DNA of 64,000 bases from Leadbetterella sp964563435 (GCA_964563435.1 CAZLXI010000007.1:1-64000); one strand, 5' to 3'. Shown: positions 1 to 9,895, counted from the first letter of the stretch. The notes: generated from the sequence alone by a model not told the origin. Numbers and translations: made by a program.

Positions 1-16
1 TTTTATTTGTTGAAAA

Positions 17-36
17 CCCGTAAATAGGGCTACGGG
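17..36. other. Short hairpin upstream of the MutS-like gene
   Basis: A 6-bp inverted repeat (CCCGTA/TACGGG, arms 17-22 and 31-36, 8-nt loop) lies in the 97-nt leader of the first gene. It could be the tail of a terminator from a gene left of the window or a leader structure. Apart from a weak TACCTTGT (-7-like, about 56-63) nothing else is visible in bases 1-97. Confidence 0.3.
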
Positions 37-97
37 CCGGAAATTTATTTTAAAGATACCTTGTTCTGAATACTAACAGACTTTAACCCCCACTTGA

Positions 98-1867
98 ATG
101 ACGCAGTATTATGATTCTTTGGCAGACCGGTATTGGTCTGAAAGCACACATCTGAAACGACACTATAATACCTACAGCTTTTTCAGACTGGCTTTGGCAA
201 TAGCCATGATTTTTACCATTTATTTCTCTGTGGTTTCCGGCCAATGGATTTATGCGGTGGTCCCTGTGGTGCTCCTCGGACTCTTTGTGCTATGTGTAAA
301 AAAGCACCGGTCTATCCTGTGGCAGAAAAGAATGGCTGAAAATCTCAGGGATATCAACCGGGAGGAAGCCGGTTTTCTTGCCCTGAAAGAGAATCCTTTT
401 TACGATGGGGCCCGCTATACAGACAGTTCCCATTTTTATACCTACGACCTGGATATTTTCGGAAAAAATTCACTTTTTCAATACCTTAACCGGACCACCA
501 CATACATCGGCGAAGCAAAGCTGGCCCAAAGCCTTCAGCGCCCGTTTTCTCCTGAAGAGGTGCTTCTCCGCCAGGAAGCGATAAAAGAACTTGGCCTAAA
601 CCCCGGCTGGAGGCAAAATATAGCTGCCCTGGGAAGAATGATGCGGGATAGTGAAGCCGATTACCGGAAGCTGTTGGCCTGGTCGGAAAACAGGGATAAC
701 GAGGTGAGTAAAGGGGTGACGATCTTAACATTCGTCCTGCCGGCCCTGTTTATTTTTGCCATCGGGGGCTATCTGGCAGGAGGATTCTCGTGGAAATGGA
801 TATTACTTGCTTTTACGGCTAACCTGGTACTTACAGGCAGCCAACTGGCAAAAATCAAAAGCGAGCTGATCGACTCCCGGAACGTGGCAGAGCTCATCCG
901 GCATTACGGTCTCATCCTGGCAGGAATAGAAACGAAATCTTTCCGGTCTCAGCACTTAATAAAATTGCAGGAAACGCTGTGCCGAAAAAACAGAAGTGCA
1001 AGCAGAGAGCTGGAGAACCTCTCGAAATTATTCCTGAAGATACAGGGAATCAACTTTGAGTTGGGGGCACTGGGACTTAACGGAACACTGGTCTACCATA
1101 TTCATGTGCTACGCTCCCTCCTGCAATGGAAGAAGGCCCATGCAGCGGAACTGCACCGCTGGCTGGAAGCGATGGGAGAGATCGAGGCCCTGAACAGCTA
1201 TGCCAACTTCGCCTTTAATAACGCGGACTACACCTGGCCGGTACTCAATTCCGGCCTGGAGCTGGACTTTGAGGAGTTGGGCCACCCCCTGATCGCCCAA
1301 GAGGCACGGGTAAGCAACAGCATCCGCTTAACACCGGAAAATTTTATGATCCTTACGGGGTCAAATATGTCCGGAAAGAGCACATTCCTGCGTGCTTTGG
1401 GGGTAAATATGGTGCTGGCAGGTACAGGAGCACCCATCTGTGCAAAAAATGCACGTATTCATCTGCTGCCGGTGCTGGTATCCATGCGTCAGTCGGATTC
1501 CCTGAGCAGCGGAGAATCGTATTTCTTTGCGGAAGTGAAACGGCTGAAAGCCATTATGGATCAACTGGAAGAGCAGCCCTGCCTGGTTTTGCTGGATGAG
1601 ATCCTGAGGGGAACCAACTCCGACGACAAGCAGTCGGGGACCATAGGCGTGATCAAAAGAATTATCTCCCGACCTGCCCTGGGCGGGATAGCTACCCATG
1701 ATCTGGCGGTCTGCCAGCTGGCCGCAGAATACCCCGGCAGGCTGGTAAATAAGAACTTTGAAGTAGAGATCATCAACGGTGAGCTGGCTTTTGATTATAA
1801 GCTCCGTGACGGCGTATGCCAAAACAAAAGCGCTACTTTCCTGATGAAAAAGATGGAGATCATTTGA
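98..1867 (+). CDS. Membrane-anchored MutS-like ATPase
   Basis: 589-aa protein with the C-terminal ATPase core of the MutS family but no mismatch-binding N-terminal domain. Walker A is GSNMSGKST (about residues 420-428), Walker B is CLVLLDEI (about 492-499), followed by LRGTNSDDK. Two hydrophobic pairs (about residues 28-67 and 205-247) predict an inner-membrane anchor with a cytosolic ATPase. Such membrane MutS-like proteins are common in Bacteroidota, and their substrate is not established. A canonical mismatch-repair role is unlikely because the clamp and mismatch-reading parts are replaced. The gene is monocistronic, with a structured intergenic region downstream. The family call is firm; the function is open. 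Confidence 0.85.
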   Translation: MTQYYDSLADRYWSESTHLKRHYNTYSFFRLALAIAMIFTIYFSVVSGQWIYAVVPVVLLGLFVLCVKKHRSILWQKRMAENLRDINREEAGFLALKENPFYDGARYTDSSHFYTYDLDIFGKNSLFQYLNRTTTYIGEAKLAQSLQRPFSPEEVLLRQEAIKELGLNPGWRQNIAALGRMMRDSEADYRKLLAWSENRDNEVSKGVTILTFVLPALFIFAIGGYLAGGFSWKWILLAFTANLVLTGSQLAKIKSELIDSRNVAELIRHYGLILAGIETKSFRSQHLIKLQETLCRKNRSASRELENLSKLFLKIQGINFELGALGLNGTLVYHIHVLRSLLQWKKAHAAELHRWLEAMGEIEALNSYANFAFNNADYTWPVLNSGLELDFEELGHPLIAQEARVSNSIRLTPENFMILTGSNMSGKSTFLRALGVNMVLAGTGAPICAKNARIHLLPVLVSMRQSDSLSSGESYFFAEVKRLKAIMDQLEEQPCLVLLDEILRGTNSDDKQSGTIGVIKRIISRPALGGIATHDLAVCQLAAEYPGRLVNKNFEVEIINGELAFDYKLRDGVCQNKSATFLMKKMEII

Positions 1868-2090
1868 GTATTTTACCGGGAGTCCGAAGATAGGGAGACC
1901 CTGAATGTCCTGGGGCTGAGAGGATCATGATCAGGCCGATTTGTGGCAGAGTCTCGCCGATTTCCGGCAGAGTCTCTTTGAAAAAGGACTCTCCCTTGCC
2001 GAGGGAAGGCCAGCAGAGTGCAACAAGTTGGGACTCTGCTGCAACGAAAGCGGATCATGATCGGGCGAACCTGAGCCGCATTAAAACATA
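1868..2090. repeat. Structured intergenic repeat cluster
   Basis: No credible gene here. It holds an imperfect 21-bp direct repeat (1935-1955 and 1956-1976, differing at 2 positions), a 9-bp inverted repeat CAGCAGAGT/ACTCTGCTG (2011-2019 and 2033-2041), and two copies of the self-complementary decamer GATCATGATC (1923-1932 and 2053-2062) bracketing the set. Origin unknown; it may be a decayed small repeat element. Confidence 0.5.
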
Positions 2091-2120
2091 AAAACCGCCC
2101 TTTTTACGGGACGGTTTTTT
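2091..2120. terminator. Bidirectional hairpin terminator
   Basis: AAAACCGCCC pairs with GGGACGGTTTT across a short T-rich loop with one bulged A. An A-tract on one side and a T-tract on the other mean it can terminate both the MutS-like gene (plus) and the efflux operon (minus). Confidence 0.75.
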
Positions 2121-2135
2121 CCTGATCAGGTTATT

Positions 2136-5100
2136 TTAATATTCTTTTACGTCTTTATGCTCATACGTTTCGGTCAGCAGCTGATCTACCGGCAACTCCG
2201 GCTTGTTGAGCCCCAAGCGATTCAGGATGCTGTCAAACAGCTGGTAAACCACCGGCACTACAATAAGGGTCAGGAACAGGGAGCTGATCAGACCACCGAT
2301 GATCACCCAGGCAAGACCGTTTTTCGACTCCGACCCGCTACCTGACGCCAGGGCGATAGGCAACATACCGAACACCATGGCGATGGTGGTCATCAGGATC
2401 GGGCGAAGACGCGCATGGTTGGCCAGGATCAGCGCCTCGCGGGTGGTTTTACCCTCTGCTTTCAGCTGGTTGGTGAAGTCGACCAGGATGATGGCGTTTT
2501 TCGCCACCAGACCGATCAGCATGATCATTCCCAGCATAGTAAAAATATTCAGCGTATTATTGGTCAGCGCCAGGGCCAGCAGGGCGCCGATCACCGCAAG
2601 CGGAATCGAAAACAATACCACGAAAGGGTGCACAAAGCTGTTGTACAGGGCCACCATGATAAAATACACCAGGAGGATAGACATCAAAAGGGCAACTCCT
2701 AAGGTACCGAAACCTTCCTCCTGCATTTCGATGTCACCGCTCCAAACGTAACTTACGCCGCTCGGAAGCGGGATAGCCTCCAGCTTGGGCCTCCATTCTT
2801 CCACGATCACCGATGCCGGCTTACCCACTGCCTGCGACTGTATCTTGATCGCCGTACTCTTATCTCTTCTTTCGAGCTGGCTAGGGCCCGAGCTTTCGCT
2901 GATGTCGGCAAACTGGCCCAGGCGTATCAACTGCCCTTTGCTGTTGATAAACGTGGTATTGGATACGTTAGCTATGTTTTTACGGTCGTAATCGTCAAAA
3001 CGTATGTTAATATCGTACTCGTATTGTCCCTGCCGGTATTTTCCGTTGGTGTTTCCGTTAAAGGCCGTCTGCATGGTTGCCCCCACGGTGCCGAGATCCA
3101 GCCCCAGCGCCGACATTTTGTCGCGGTTTACTTCTACCGATATCTCCGGGTTGCCGCTTTCTGCCGACAGCTTGGGCTCTACCGCCCCCGGTACGGTTTT
3201 CAGTTCGGCCAGCGCCTTTTCGGCATAAGCGGTTACACTGTCGCGGTCAGAGCCTACCACCACCAGTTCGATAGGGGCCTGGTCGGCCGTACCGATAAAG
3301 CTCACAGGCGGGGTTTTTACTTTTGCCCCCACCAATATCTGCTGAAGCTCCTGTTTGGTTTTGGCCGCATATACATCGGTAGCGTCAGCCCGCTTTTCTT
3401 TGTCGACCAGCTTTACCATAATTTCGGCCTTGTATGCCGGGGCAAGCGTAGCCACCATACCGTCGCTCGACTGACCCACGGAAGTAATTATGGATACCAC
3501 TTCCGGTTTTTTGGTCAGGTACTCTTCCGTCTGTTGCGTAAGGGCATTGGTTTGCTCTATCGAAGCATCTTTCGGAAGTTCGATCTGAACAAAGAACTCA
3601 CCTCTGTCAGAGGCAGGGAAAAATTCGCCGTTGATGTATCCGGCCCCTACGAGGAAGAACGAGGAGATAAACATAACACCTACGATCAGTAAGGTGACCA
3701 GCTTATGATTCAGGCTCCACTCCAAAATCCCCGTGATCCACCGGGTGAAACGGTCAAGCTGCTTTTCAAACCAAAGGATAAAGCGGCTGAAGAAGTTGCT
3801 GCCCGAGATATGCTCCAGTTTCCCGAACCGGGAAGTAAGCAGCGGCACAATGGTAAACGAGGTCAGTAAAGACAGCAATACCGATATCACTACCACGAGA
3901 CAGAACTCCCTCAGGATATCAGACACCATACCCGTAGAAAGGGCGATAGGCAGGAACACCACCACGATCACCAAAGTAATGGAAACCACTGTAAAGCCGA
4001 TCTCCTTGGCTCCGTCAAAGGCAGCGCGTACCCGGTTTTTGCCCATTTCCATGTGGCGGTAGATGTTTTCGATCACCACGATGGCATCATCCACCAGGAT
4101 ACCCACCACAAGCGAAAGCCCGAGAAGCGACATCATGTTCAGCGAGAAGCCCATGAGGTTCATCCCGATAAACGTAGCGATCAGCGACACCGGAATGGCC
4201 ACCATTACGATAAGGGAGTTCCGGATACTGTGCAGGAAGAACAGCATGATCACCGCCACCAGTATAATGGCCAGCACAAGGTCGAACACCACGGCATTGG
4301 CCGATTTTAGCGTATATTCGGAGGTATCATTGGCCACGCCGATTTTCAGTCCTTCCCGCTCGTATTGTTGTTCGAGTCTGGAGAGGATCTTTTGGGTCTC
4401 CTGGGAAACCTCCACGGCATTGGCATCCGACTGCTTCAGAACCTGTAAAGTAATGGCGCTTTTCCGGTTCACACGGGCTATTTTGTCCACGTCTTTTTGG
4501 GTATCCTGCACATCGGCTATATCCCGCAGACGAACCTGTGCTCCCGACTCACTTTCCGAGATCACCAGGTTTCTCAGCTCTTCAATATTCTTATACTTTC
4601 CGGCCAGACGTACCAGGATATCCTGGTTTTCAGACTTGATGCTACCTGTAGGGAAGTCGAGGTTAGACGAAAGTATCGCCTGCTGCACCTGGAGAATGGA
4701 TAAGTTATACCCTTCTAATTTAGTGGCATCTATGTTTACCTGGATTTCTCTTTCCTGTCCCCCGATGAGGTTTACCTGGGCCACCCCCGGCACCCGGGAA
4801 AGGATAGGCTGCACCTGCTTATCGATCAGGTCATAAAAGGCGGCATCGTCGAGCTGGGCCGTGGCCGATAAGGTCACGATAGGCAGGTCATCAAACGAAA
4901 ACTTGTTGAGTGACGGGGCTTCGGCATCGTCCGGAAGCTGCGAAAGCATGGCGTTTACCTTTCGCTGGGCATCGTTAAGCGCCAGGTCCACATTTGCCCC
5001 TGCCCGGAGCTCAATGATCACGAGCGACAGGCTTTCGTACGATGTGGCATCCAGCTTTTTGATGTTTTCTAGCGAGGCTACCGCATCTTCTATCTTCTTG

Positions 5101-5291
5101 GTCACGGTGTTTTCCACCTCACTGGGCGAAGCCCCCGGGTATACCGTAGCGATGGATACCACCCCCGGTGTAAACTTGGGGAGAAGCTCGTAGTTCAGGC
5201 TAAAGTAGCTCAAAATACCAAACAAGGTAAGAGCCGAGAAGACCACTATCACAATAGACGGCCTCCTTATAGATATATCAGCTATTTTCAT
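2136..5291 (-). CDS. RND efflux pump, AcrB/HAE1-type inner membrane subunit
   Basis: 1051-aa proton-driven exporter of the RND superfamily, of normal family length. The N-terminus (ADISIRRPSIVIVVFSALTLFG) is the typical first membrane helix. The central membrane block contains the acidic pair in LVDDAIVVIEN, needed for proton relay in this family, and the C-terminal block contains GLVAKNAIILVDF. Two large periplasmic loops lie between them. It is the last gene of a minus-strand operon with the adaptor (6-bp gap) and outer membrane factor upstream, so the three should form one tripartite pump. The HAE1-type layout suggests small hydrophobic or amphiphilic drugs; the real substrate cannot be read from sequence. 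Confidence 0.95.
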   Translation of the reverse strand: MKIADISIRRPSIVIVVFSALTLFGILSYFSLNYELLPKFTPGVVSIATVYPGASPSEVENTVTKKIEDAVASLENIKKLDATSYESLSLVIIELRAGANVDLALNDAQRKVNAMLSQLPDDAEAPSLNKFSFDDLPIVTLSATAQLDDAAFYDLIDKQVQPILSRVPGVAQVNLIGGQEREIQVNIDATKLEGYNLSILQVQQAILSSNLDFPTGSIKSENQDILVRLAGKYKNIEELRNLVISESESGAQVRLRDIADVQDTQKDVDKIARVNRKSAITLQVLKQSDANAVEVSQETQKILSRLEQQYEREGLKIGVANDTSEYTLKSANAVVFDLVLAIILVAVIMLFFLHSIRNSLIVMVAIPVSLIATFIGMNLMGFSLNMMSLLGLSLVVGILVDDAIVVIENIYRHMEMGKNRVRAAFDGAKEIGFTVVSITLVIVVVFLPIALSTGMVSDILREFCLVVVISVLLSLLTSFTIVPLLTSRFGKLEHISGSNFFSRFILWFEKQLDRFTRWITGILEWSLNHKLVTLLIVGVMFISSFFLVGAGYINGEFFPASDRGEFFVQIELPKDASIEQTNALTQQTEEYLTKKPEVVSIITSVGQSSDGMVATLAPAYKAEIMVKLVDKEKRADATDVYAAKTKQELQQILVGAKVKTPPVSFIGTADQAPIELVVVGSDRDSVTAYAEKALAELKTVPGAVEPKLSAESGNPEISVEVNRDKMSALGLDLGTVGATMQTAFNGNTNGKYRQGQYEYDINIRFDDYDRKNIANVSNTTFINSKGQLIRLGQFADISESSGPSQLERRDKSTAIKIQSQAVGKPASVIVEEWRPKLEAIPLPSGVSYVWSGDIEMQEEGFGTLGVALLMSILLVYFIMVALYNSFVHPFVVLFSIPLAVIGALLALALTNNTLNIFTMLGMIMLIGLVAKNAIILVDFTNQLKAEGKTTREALILANHARLRPILMTTIAMVFGMLPIALASGSGSESKNGLAWVIIGGLISSLFLTLIVVPVVYQLFDSILNRLGLNKPELPVDQLLTETYEHKDVKEY

Positions 5292-5297
5292 TGTTTA

Positions 5298-6356
5298 TTA
5301 CTTCTGTATGGTGATTTCTGCTCCGTCCTGTAAGTTGATCTGTCCGGCGATCACCACGGTTTCACCCTCGTTCAGTCCGCCAAGAATTTCTACATAATCT
5401 CCGAAAATACTGCCCGGAGTTACCTTTTTGAGCTTTACGGTGTTGCCGCTCACGACATACACTTCGCCGTTTCTTACACTACCCACAAACGCCGTGCGTG
5501 GTACGGTAAGCACAGGCGCCGACTTCTGAAAATTGAACTGGGCCGAAGCATACATACCTGATTTTACCTCCGATGCCCCGGCAGTATTGAGCTTGATCTC
5601 AATAGGGAAATTCAGCGAGTTATCGGCTTTTACAGAGATAAACGACACGTATCCGCTGAAGGTTTTGTCAGGAAAAACCGGGATCTTGATGTCTACCTTA
5701 TCGCCTTTTTTAAGCTGAACCACCTGTTTTTCATTGACGTTCACGCTTAATTTCAGGCTGGAAACATCCACGATGTCAAACAGCTTTACGCCGGGCGAGG
5801 CGTAAGAGCCCAGTTCGATGTGCTTTTTATTGATCACTCCCGAGATCGGGGCTTTGATGTGTACATCGCCAATTCTTTTTTGTAGCTGCTCGATACCGTT
5901 TTGGGCATTTTTTACGGCAAGGTTGATCTCATCTACCTGTGCCTGCGTTACGCCGCCGGTCTTAAGGGCATTTTCCAGGCGGGCTTTGTCCGTCAGAAGC
6001 TTCTGGTACTGTTCGTTGGCGTTCTGCATGTCGAGGCTGAGGTATTTGTCGTCTACAGTGGCCAGAATCTGCCCTTTAGCCACACGGTCGCCCTCTTTCA
6101 CACGAATAGAAGTGATGCGTCCCATCACTTCGGAGGAAAACTCCAGGTCCTGGTTCGGCATGAAATTACCGTTAGCTGTAAAATCCAGGTCAATAGATTT
6201 GGTTTCGGCCTGAGCGGTTTTTACCAGGACCGCCCCGTCAACGGCGTTCACCACATCTACCTTAGCTTGGTTTTCCTGCTTGTTTTTGCTTAGTTTCCAG
6301 GCCACAGCCCCACCGAAAACGACTAAAACCAATAGTGTTATAATTGTACGTTTCAT
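5298..6356 (-). CDS. RND efflux periplasmic adaptor (HlyD/MFP family)
   Basis: Membrane fusion protein linking the RND pump to the outer membrane channel. I chose the ATG at 6356 (MKRTIITLLVLVVFGG) because it begins directly with the membrane anchor and leaves a gap after the preceding stop; an upstream in-frame ATG at 6386 would overlap the TolC-like gene. The 352-aa protein shows the biotinyl-lipoyl half motif GRITSIRVKEGDRVAKGQIL, a coiled-coil hairpin (about 80-145), the second lipoyl half (IKAPISGVINKKHIELGSY) and a beta-barrel, the usual order for adaptors. Confidence 0.93.
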   Translation of the reverse strand: MKRTIITLLVLVVFGGAVAWKLSKNKQENQAKVDVVNAVDGAVLVKTAQAETKSIDLDFTANGNFMPNQDLEFSSEVMGRITSIRVKEGDRVAKGQILATVDDKYLSLDMQNANEQYQKLLTDKARLENALKTGGVTQAQVDEINLAVKNAQNGIEQLQKRIGDVHIKAPISGVINKKHIELGSYASPGVKLFDIVDVSSLKLSVNVNEKQVVQLKKGDKVDIKIPVFPDKTFSGYVSFISVKADNSLNFPIEIKLNTAGASEVKSGMYASAQFNFQKSAPVLTVPRTAFVGSVRNGEVYVVSGNTVKLKKVTPGSIFGDYVEILGGLNEGETVVIAGQINLQDGAEITIQK

Positions 6357-6372
6357 TTGTCTAAGTGATTGT

Positions 6373-7725
6373 TTATTGGGCAGCAAGCGTTCTGATCTCG
6401 CCTTTTGCTTTGATTAATTCTATTTCTGATACTTTAAACTGTAAAAGAGCGTCGTTGTACGCATTCTGGGTACTGGTCAGCTCCGATTCGGCATTCAGGA
6501 GGTCGGTAAGGTTTACCAAACCGAGTTGGAAGTTATTGTTGATATTATCATACACTTCTTTTGCAAGCTCGAGGTTGGCTTTTTGGTTCTGAATGGCCTC
6601 GAGGCTGTTTTGCATCTGTATCCGGGCATTTTCATACGCCATCCGGAGGGCTTTGGTAGTGGTACTGATCTCCTGTTGGTTTTTCAGCAGCTCTACCTTG
6701 GCCTGTTCCACCCGTGACTTTTTGGCTCCGCCGTCAAAAATCGGGATATTGACCGATAAGGCAATATTGGCCATGTTAAAATTCAGCGCATTTTTGGTAT
6801 AGAGGTTAAAAGAACCGCTTTGCGTACTCTGAATGTATTGCCCGGCTATGGAGGCTGTAGGGTAAAACTCGGCACGTTTGGCGTCGCGGTTGAGGGTCAG
6901 CAGCTCGTCCTGTTTCCGCAGAACCCGCACGCCGATGATGCTCTCCACATCTACATTCGGTTCAATGATGAGGAGGGAGGTCAGCGCTTCCAGCTTCTGA
7001 ATGTCTTCCTCCGGCAGTACGATATCTTCCGAAACCGGCATTCCCATGGAGTATTTCAACAGGTTTTTCTGCATGTCAATGGCATTGAGCAGCTGCATCT
7101 TCTGGGTTTCCAGGTTGACCTTGTTGACTTTGATCCTGTCCACGTCTATTTTTTTGCCGAGGCCGTTATCAAAAAGCCCCTGAAGTACCCCTTGCAGCTT
7201 GGTGAGGCGGTCGAGGTTGTCGTCCAACAAACCCACTTTGTGCTGGTTGACCAGCACCTGGTAGTAGTTTACGGCCACTTGCTGCATGACATTTTCTTCA
7301 CTCACTTCTTTGAGCAGGTCGTAAAATTCAGAACTTCTCTGTGCGGCTTTCAGCCCGGTAAACAGCTGCTGATTGTACACTTGCTGGTTTACCTGGAGCG
7401 TAGTCATGGCGTTCCACGGCTGGCCGGCCTTGATAGCGATAAACGTGCCGGGTTCTCCGCCAAACGCTTCGCCGGGTAAAACGAACTGCTGCACCAAAGG
7501 GTTAAGCGTCACGCTGGATACCACATTCACCTGTGGCTTGGCACTGGCTCGGGTTTCTTTCACCACGTTCAGGCCGTTTTCAATATCTAACCGGGCCTTT
7601 TTAATGGTTTCACTGTTGGCCAGAGCGTATTTAATGGCGTCCGGTAAGGTGAGTGTTGTCTGTCCGTATGACCGGAGAGCGGAAATCAACAGGAACATTC
7701 CCGCAATTAAAATTCTAGATTTCAT
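6373..7725 (-). CDS. TolC-like outer membrane efflux channel
   Basis: 450-aa outer membrane factor with a signal peptide (MKSRILIAGMFLLISALRSYGQ) and two long heptad-rich helical hairpins, as in the TolC family (about residues 25-240 and 260-450). First gene of the efflux operon, followed after a short gap by the adaptor and then the pump. Together they form a trans-envelope export route. The typical closing phrase GLVNLTDLLNAESELTSTQN near the C-terminus supports the family. No regulator of TetR or MarR type is adjacent; the nearest regulators are the LytS/LytTR pair 0.3 kb upstream on the same strand. Confidence 0.93.
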   Translation of the reverse strand: MKSRILIAGMFLLISALRSYGQTTLTLPDAIKYALANSETIKKARLDIENGLNVVKETRASAKPQVNVVSSVTLNPLVQQFVLPGEAFGGEPGTFIAIKAGQPWNAMTTLQVNQQVYNQQLFTGLKAAQRSSEFYDLLKEVSEENVMQQVAVNYYQVLVNQHKVGLLDDNLDRLTKLQGVLQGLFDNGLGKKIDVDRIKVNKVNLETQKMQLLNAIDMQKNLLKYSMGMPVSEDIVLPEEDIQKLEALTSLLIIEPNVDVESIIGVRVLRKQDELLTLNRDAKRAEFYPTASIAGQYIQSTQSGSFNLYTKNALNFNMANIALSVNIPIFDGGAKKSRVEQAKVELLKNQQEISTTTKALRMAYENARIQMQNSLEAIQNQKANLELAKEVYDNINNNFQLGLVNLTDLLNAESELTSTQNAYNDALLQFKVSEIELIKAKGEIRTLAAQ

Positions 7726-8018
7726 CCAATGAGTGTTTTGTTGAACTGTGAAAACAGTGTTAATCAGTTAAGTATAGCTTTACCTGTATTTCGGTGGGCA
7801 AAGTTCGGTAAGTTTTTTTTAGGTAAAAAAATAAATTCGTTTAAACGGACATTTTCGAGTATGAAATTCATAGGCATAAACAGGTTATTTTCAATTTTTT
7901 AACTATTCGAAGAATATTTAGCAATTATCTTAAGGTTCATTTTCTTGAATATTCAAAAATAACGGGGTCCGATGACAACCCTGTGTCAGCAGTCTGCGAC
8001 AATTCCCGGAAACCCCGG
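7726..8018. promoter_or_regulatory. AT-rich upstream region of the efflux operon
   Basis: 293 bp without a gene between the efflux operon and the LytTR gene. It must hold the promoter for the minus-strand efflux operon, but no clear TAnnTTTG was found. It contains a perfect 10-bp palindrome CGTTTAAACG (7838-7847), a possible regulator site. Nothing else recognised. Confidence 0.35.
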
Positions 8019-8774
8019 CTATTTCCCTTCCAGCCAGTTCATCAGTGGCGTATGTTTTTCCTTGCTTACGGTAATGGTCTCGTCATGCGGAAGGGTCAAT
8101 AGAAGTGCCAGTTTCCGGGCACCGTAGTTTTCTACGGATCTTATGGCGCTGCGGTTAACGAGGTACTGCCGGTTGGCGCGGAAGAAGCCCGAACCGAGCT
8201 TGGTTTCCAGGTCGTCCAGCGTCCGGGTGATAAAATAAGACTTCTCGTCAAAGGTTTTCAGCAGGGTGGTTTCGTTCCGGATACAGATCAGTGCGATATC
8301 TTTTTCAGAGACCGGAATGATCTGTTCCTTGTAATGCACCAGTACGGAAGTGATCCGGGGGCGCTGGTCCAGCACGCTTAGCAGGGCTTCCAGGTTATTG
8401 GAAGCGGGAGCCAGCATCTTCTTCAGGCTTTTGTATTTGTCCAGCGCATTTTTGATGGTATTGACCGAAAATGGCTTCAGAATATAGTCAATACCATTGG
8501 TTTTGAAGGCATTCAGGGCGTATTCATCGTAAGCCGTACAGAAAATAACGGGGATGCCCGACTTCCTTTCCCGGAAGATCTCAAAGCTGAGGCCGTCGCC
8601 CAGCTGGATGTCGGAGAAGATCAGGTCAGCTTCTACGGGGCCGTCAAAGTAATCGAGCGCTTCCTTTACCGAGCTCAGGGTGGCGACGATCTCCGCCGTC
8701 GGTTCCGAACGCTGGATGGCTTCTGCCAGGTCTTCAGCGGTAAGCTTTTCGTCTTCTATGATGATGATCTTCAT
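8019..8774 (-). CDS. LytTR-family response regulator
   Basis: Two-domain response regulator, 251 aa from the ATG at 8774 (MKIIIIEDEKLTAEDL). An in-frame ATG at 8795 would add 7 residues and overlap the kinase gene, so I prefer 8774. The receiver domain has the acidic pocket EDE (7-9), phospho-acceptor D55 in FSDIQLGDG and a K in LKPFSV. The C-terminal LytTR DNA-binding domain contains the typical FFRANRQYLVN. It is 14 bp downstream of its kinase gene, so the two form a classic pair. Its target is unknown; the adjacent efflux operon is a natural guess. Confidence 0.92.
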   Translation of the reverse strand: MKIIIIEDEKLTAEDLAEAIQRSEPTAEIVATLSSVKEALDYFDGPVEADLIFSDIQLGDGLSFEIFRERKSGIPVIFCTAYDEYALNAFKTNGIDYILKPFSVNTIKNALDKYKSLKKMLAPASNNLEALLSVLDQRPRITSVLVHYKEQIIPVSEKDIALICIRNETTLLKTFDEKSYFITRTLDDLETKLGSGFFRANRQYLVNRSAIRSVENYGARKLALLLTLPHDETITVSKEKHTPLMNWLEGK

Positions 8775-8788
8775 ACCCGTATACGGTT

Positions 8789-9895
8789 TCAGCAACTGGA
8801 TTTAACAGGTTTAGCGGCCGGAGTTGAAAGGTTTTCGGAATACAAAATCCGGATCTTCACGATAAAATCTTCCTGGTTCTCAATGATCTGAACGGAGTCT
8901 CCCGACAGAATGCGGTAGCGCTCGGAAAGATTGCTCAGGCCGTTACCGGTCGATTCTGACAGCGACCTTTTCGGTTGCAGGTTATTTTTTACGCCTACCC
9001 ACCCGGCTGTCTCCGAGATCACGATCTGGAGGGGTGATGCCGTGGTCAGTTCATTATGCTTGATGGCGTTTTCCAGCAGGGGCTGCAGAGAGAAAACAGG
9101 CAGGTGACCGTCTTCGGTTTCGGAGATGTCGACCTGGTAATGGAGGGCATTTCCGAAACGGATCTTCTGCATCTCCATGTAGTCACGGCAGATCTTCAGC
9201 TCTTCCGCCAGCGGTACCAGTATTTTCCTGTTCTGATTGACCGAGGCCCGGAGGAAATCGGATAAGCTGATCAGGTACTCCTCGGCCGTGTCGGGATATT
9301 TCCGGATAAGCGATTTCAGCACATTCAGCGCATTGAAAAGAAAGTGAGGCTGTATCTGCTGCCGGAGAAGCTGGTTCACCGTTTCGGCGTTTACGCTACG
9401 CAGCCGTGAGTTTTCCAGGTCTACCTTCACTTTCATATCCTGGAGAATGATAAAGTTGTGCAGGAAGTAGACCATAGCATAGAGGATAGTGTTGATCAAA
9501 AAAAAGAAAAAATACATCCAGTTTCCCAGTCTTGTCATTTCGCTCCGGACAAAAGCAGATGATATAAGGCCCTTGTCAATGAGATAAATATTCAGGAAAT
9601 GAAACCCGAAAAAAATGACAGCGGTAGAAGATACCCCGCAGGCAAAATGCCGCTTGTCATTGATGGTGACGTAGCTGTCTCTGAGCGGCCCTTTCTTATA
9701 AAACCCTTTTAACAGGCAAAGGTTAAGCAGGCTGTAGCTATAGAAAAGCAGGAAAGTACTTACGATCCTGTAGATCACCGAAGACCAGCTTTCTTCGTGC
9801 ATGAATGAGCCGAAAAAAGTGATTAGTGAAACCGTAAGCGCAAATACAAAGCTGTATCTCAGAATATTCCGGACAGGAATTTCATAATCTTTCAT
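8789..9895 (-). CDS. LytS-type sensor histidine kinase
   Basis: 368-aa membrane kinase of the His_kinase (LytS/YehU) family. About four hydrophobic segments in residues 12-150 are followed by a coiled linker and the phospho-acceptor block QQIQPHFLFNALNVL with H184, then the ATP-binding N-box LQPLLENAIKHN and glycine-rich GNGLSNLSERY. No separate sensor domain, so the stimulus is probably sensed in the membrane. Co-transcribed with the LytTR regulator downstream. Confidence 0.92.
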   Translation of the reverse strand: MKDYEIPVRNILRYSFVFALTVSLITFFGSFMHEESWSSVIYRIVSTFLLFYSYSLLNLCLLKGFYKKGPLRDSYVTINDKRHFACGVSSTAVIFFGFHFLNIYLIDKGLISSAFVRSEMTRLGNWMYFFFFLINTILYAMVYFLHNFIILQDMKVKVDLENSRLRSVNAETVNQLLRQQIQPHFLFNALNVLKSLIRKYPDTAEEYLISLSDFLRASVNQNRKILVPLAEELKICRDYMEMQKIRFGNALHYQVDISETEDGHLPVFSLQPLLENAIKHNELTTASPLQIVISETAGWVGVKNNLQPKRSLSESTGNGLSNLSERYRILSGDSVQIIENQEDFIVKIRILYSENLSTPAAKPVKSSC

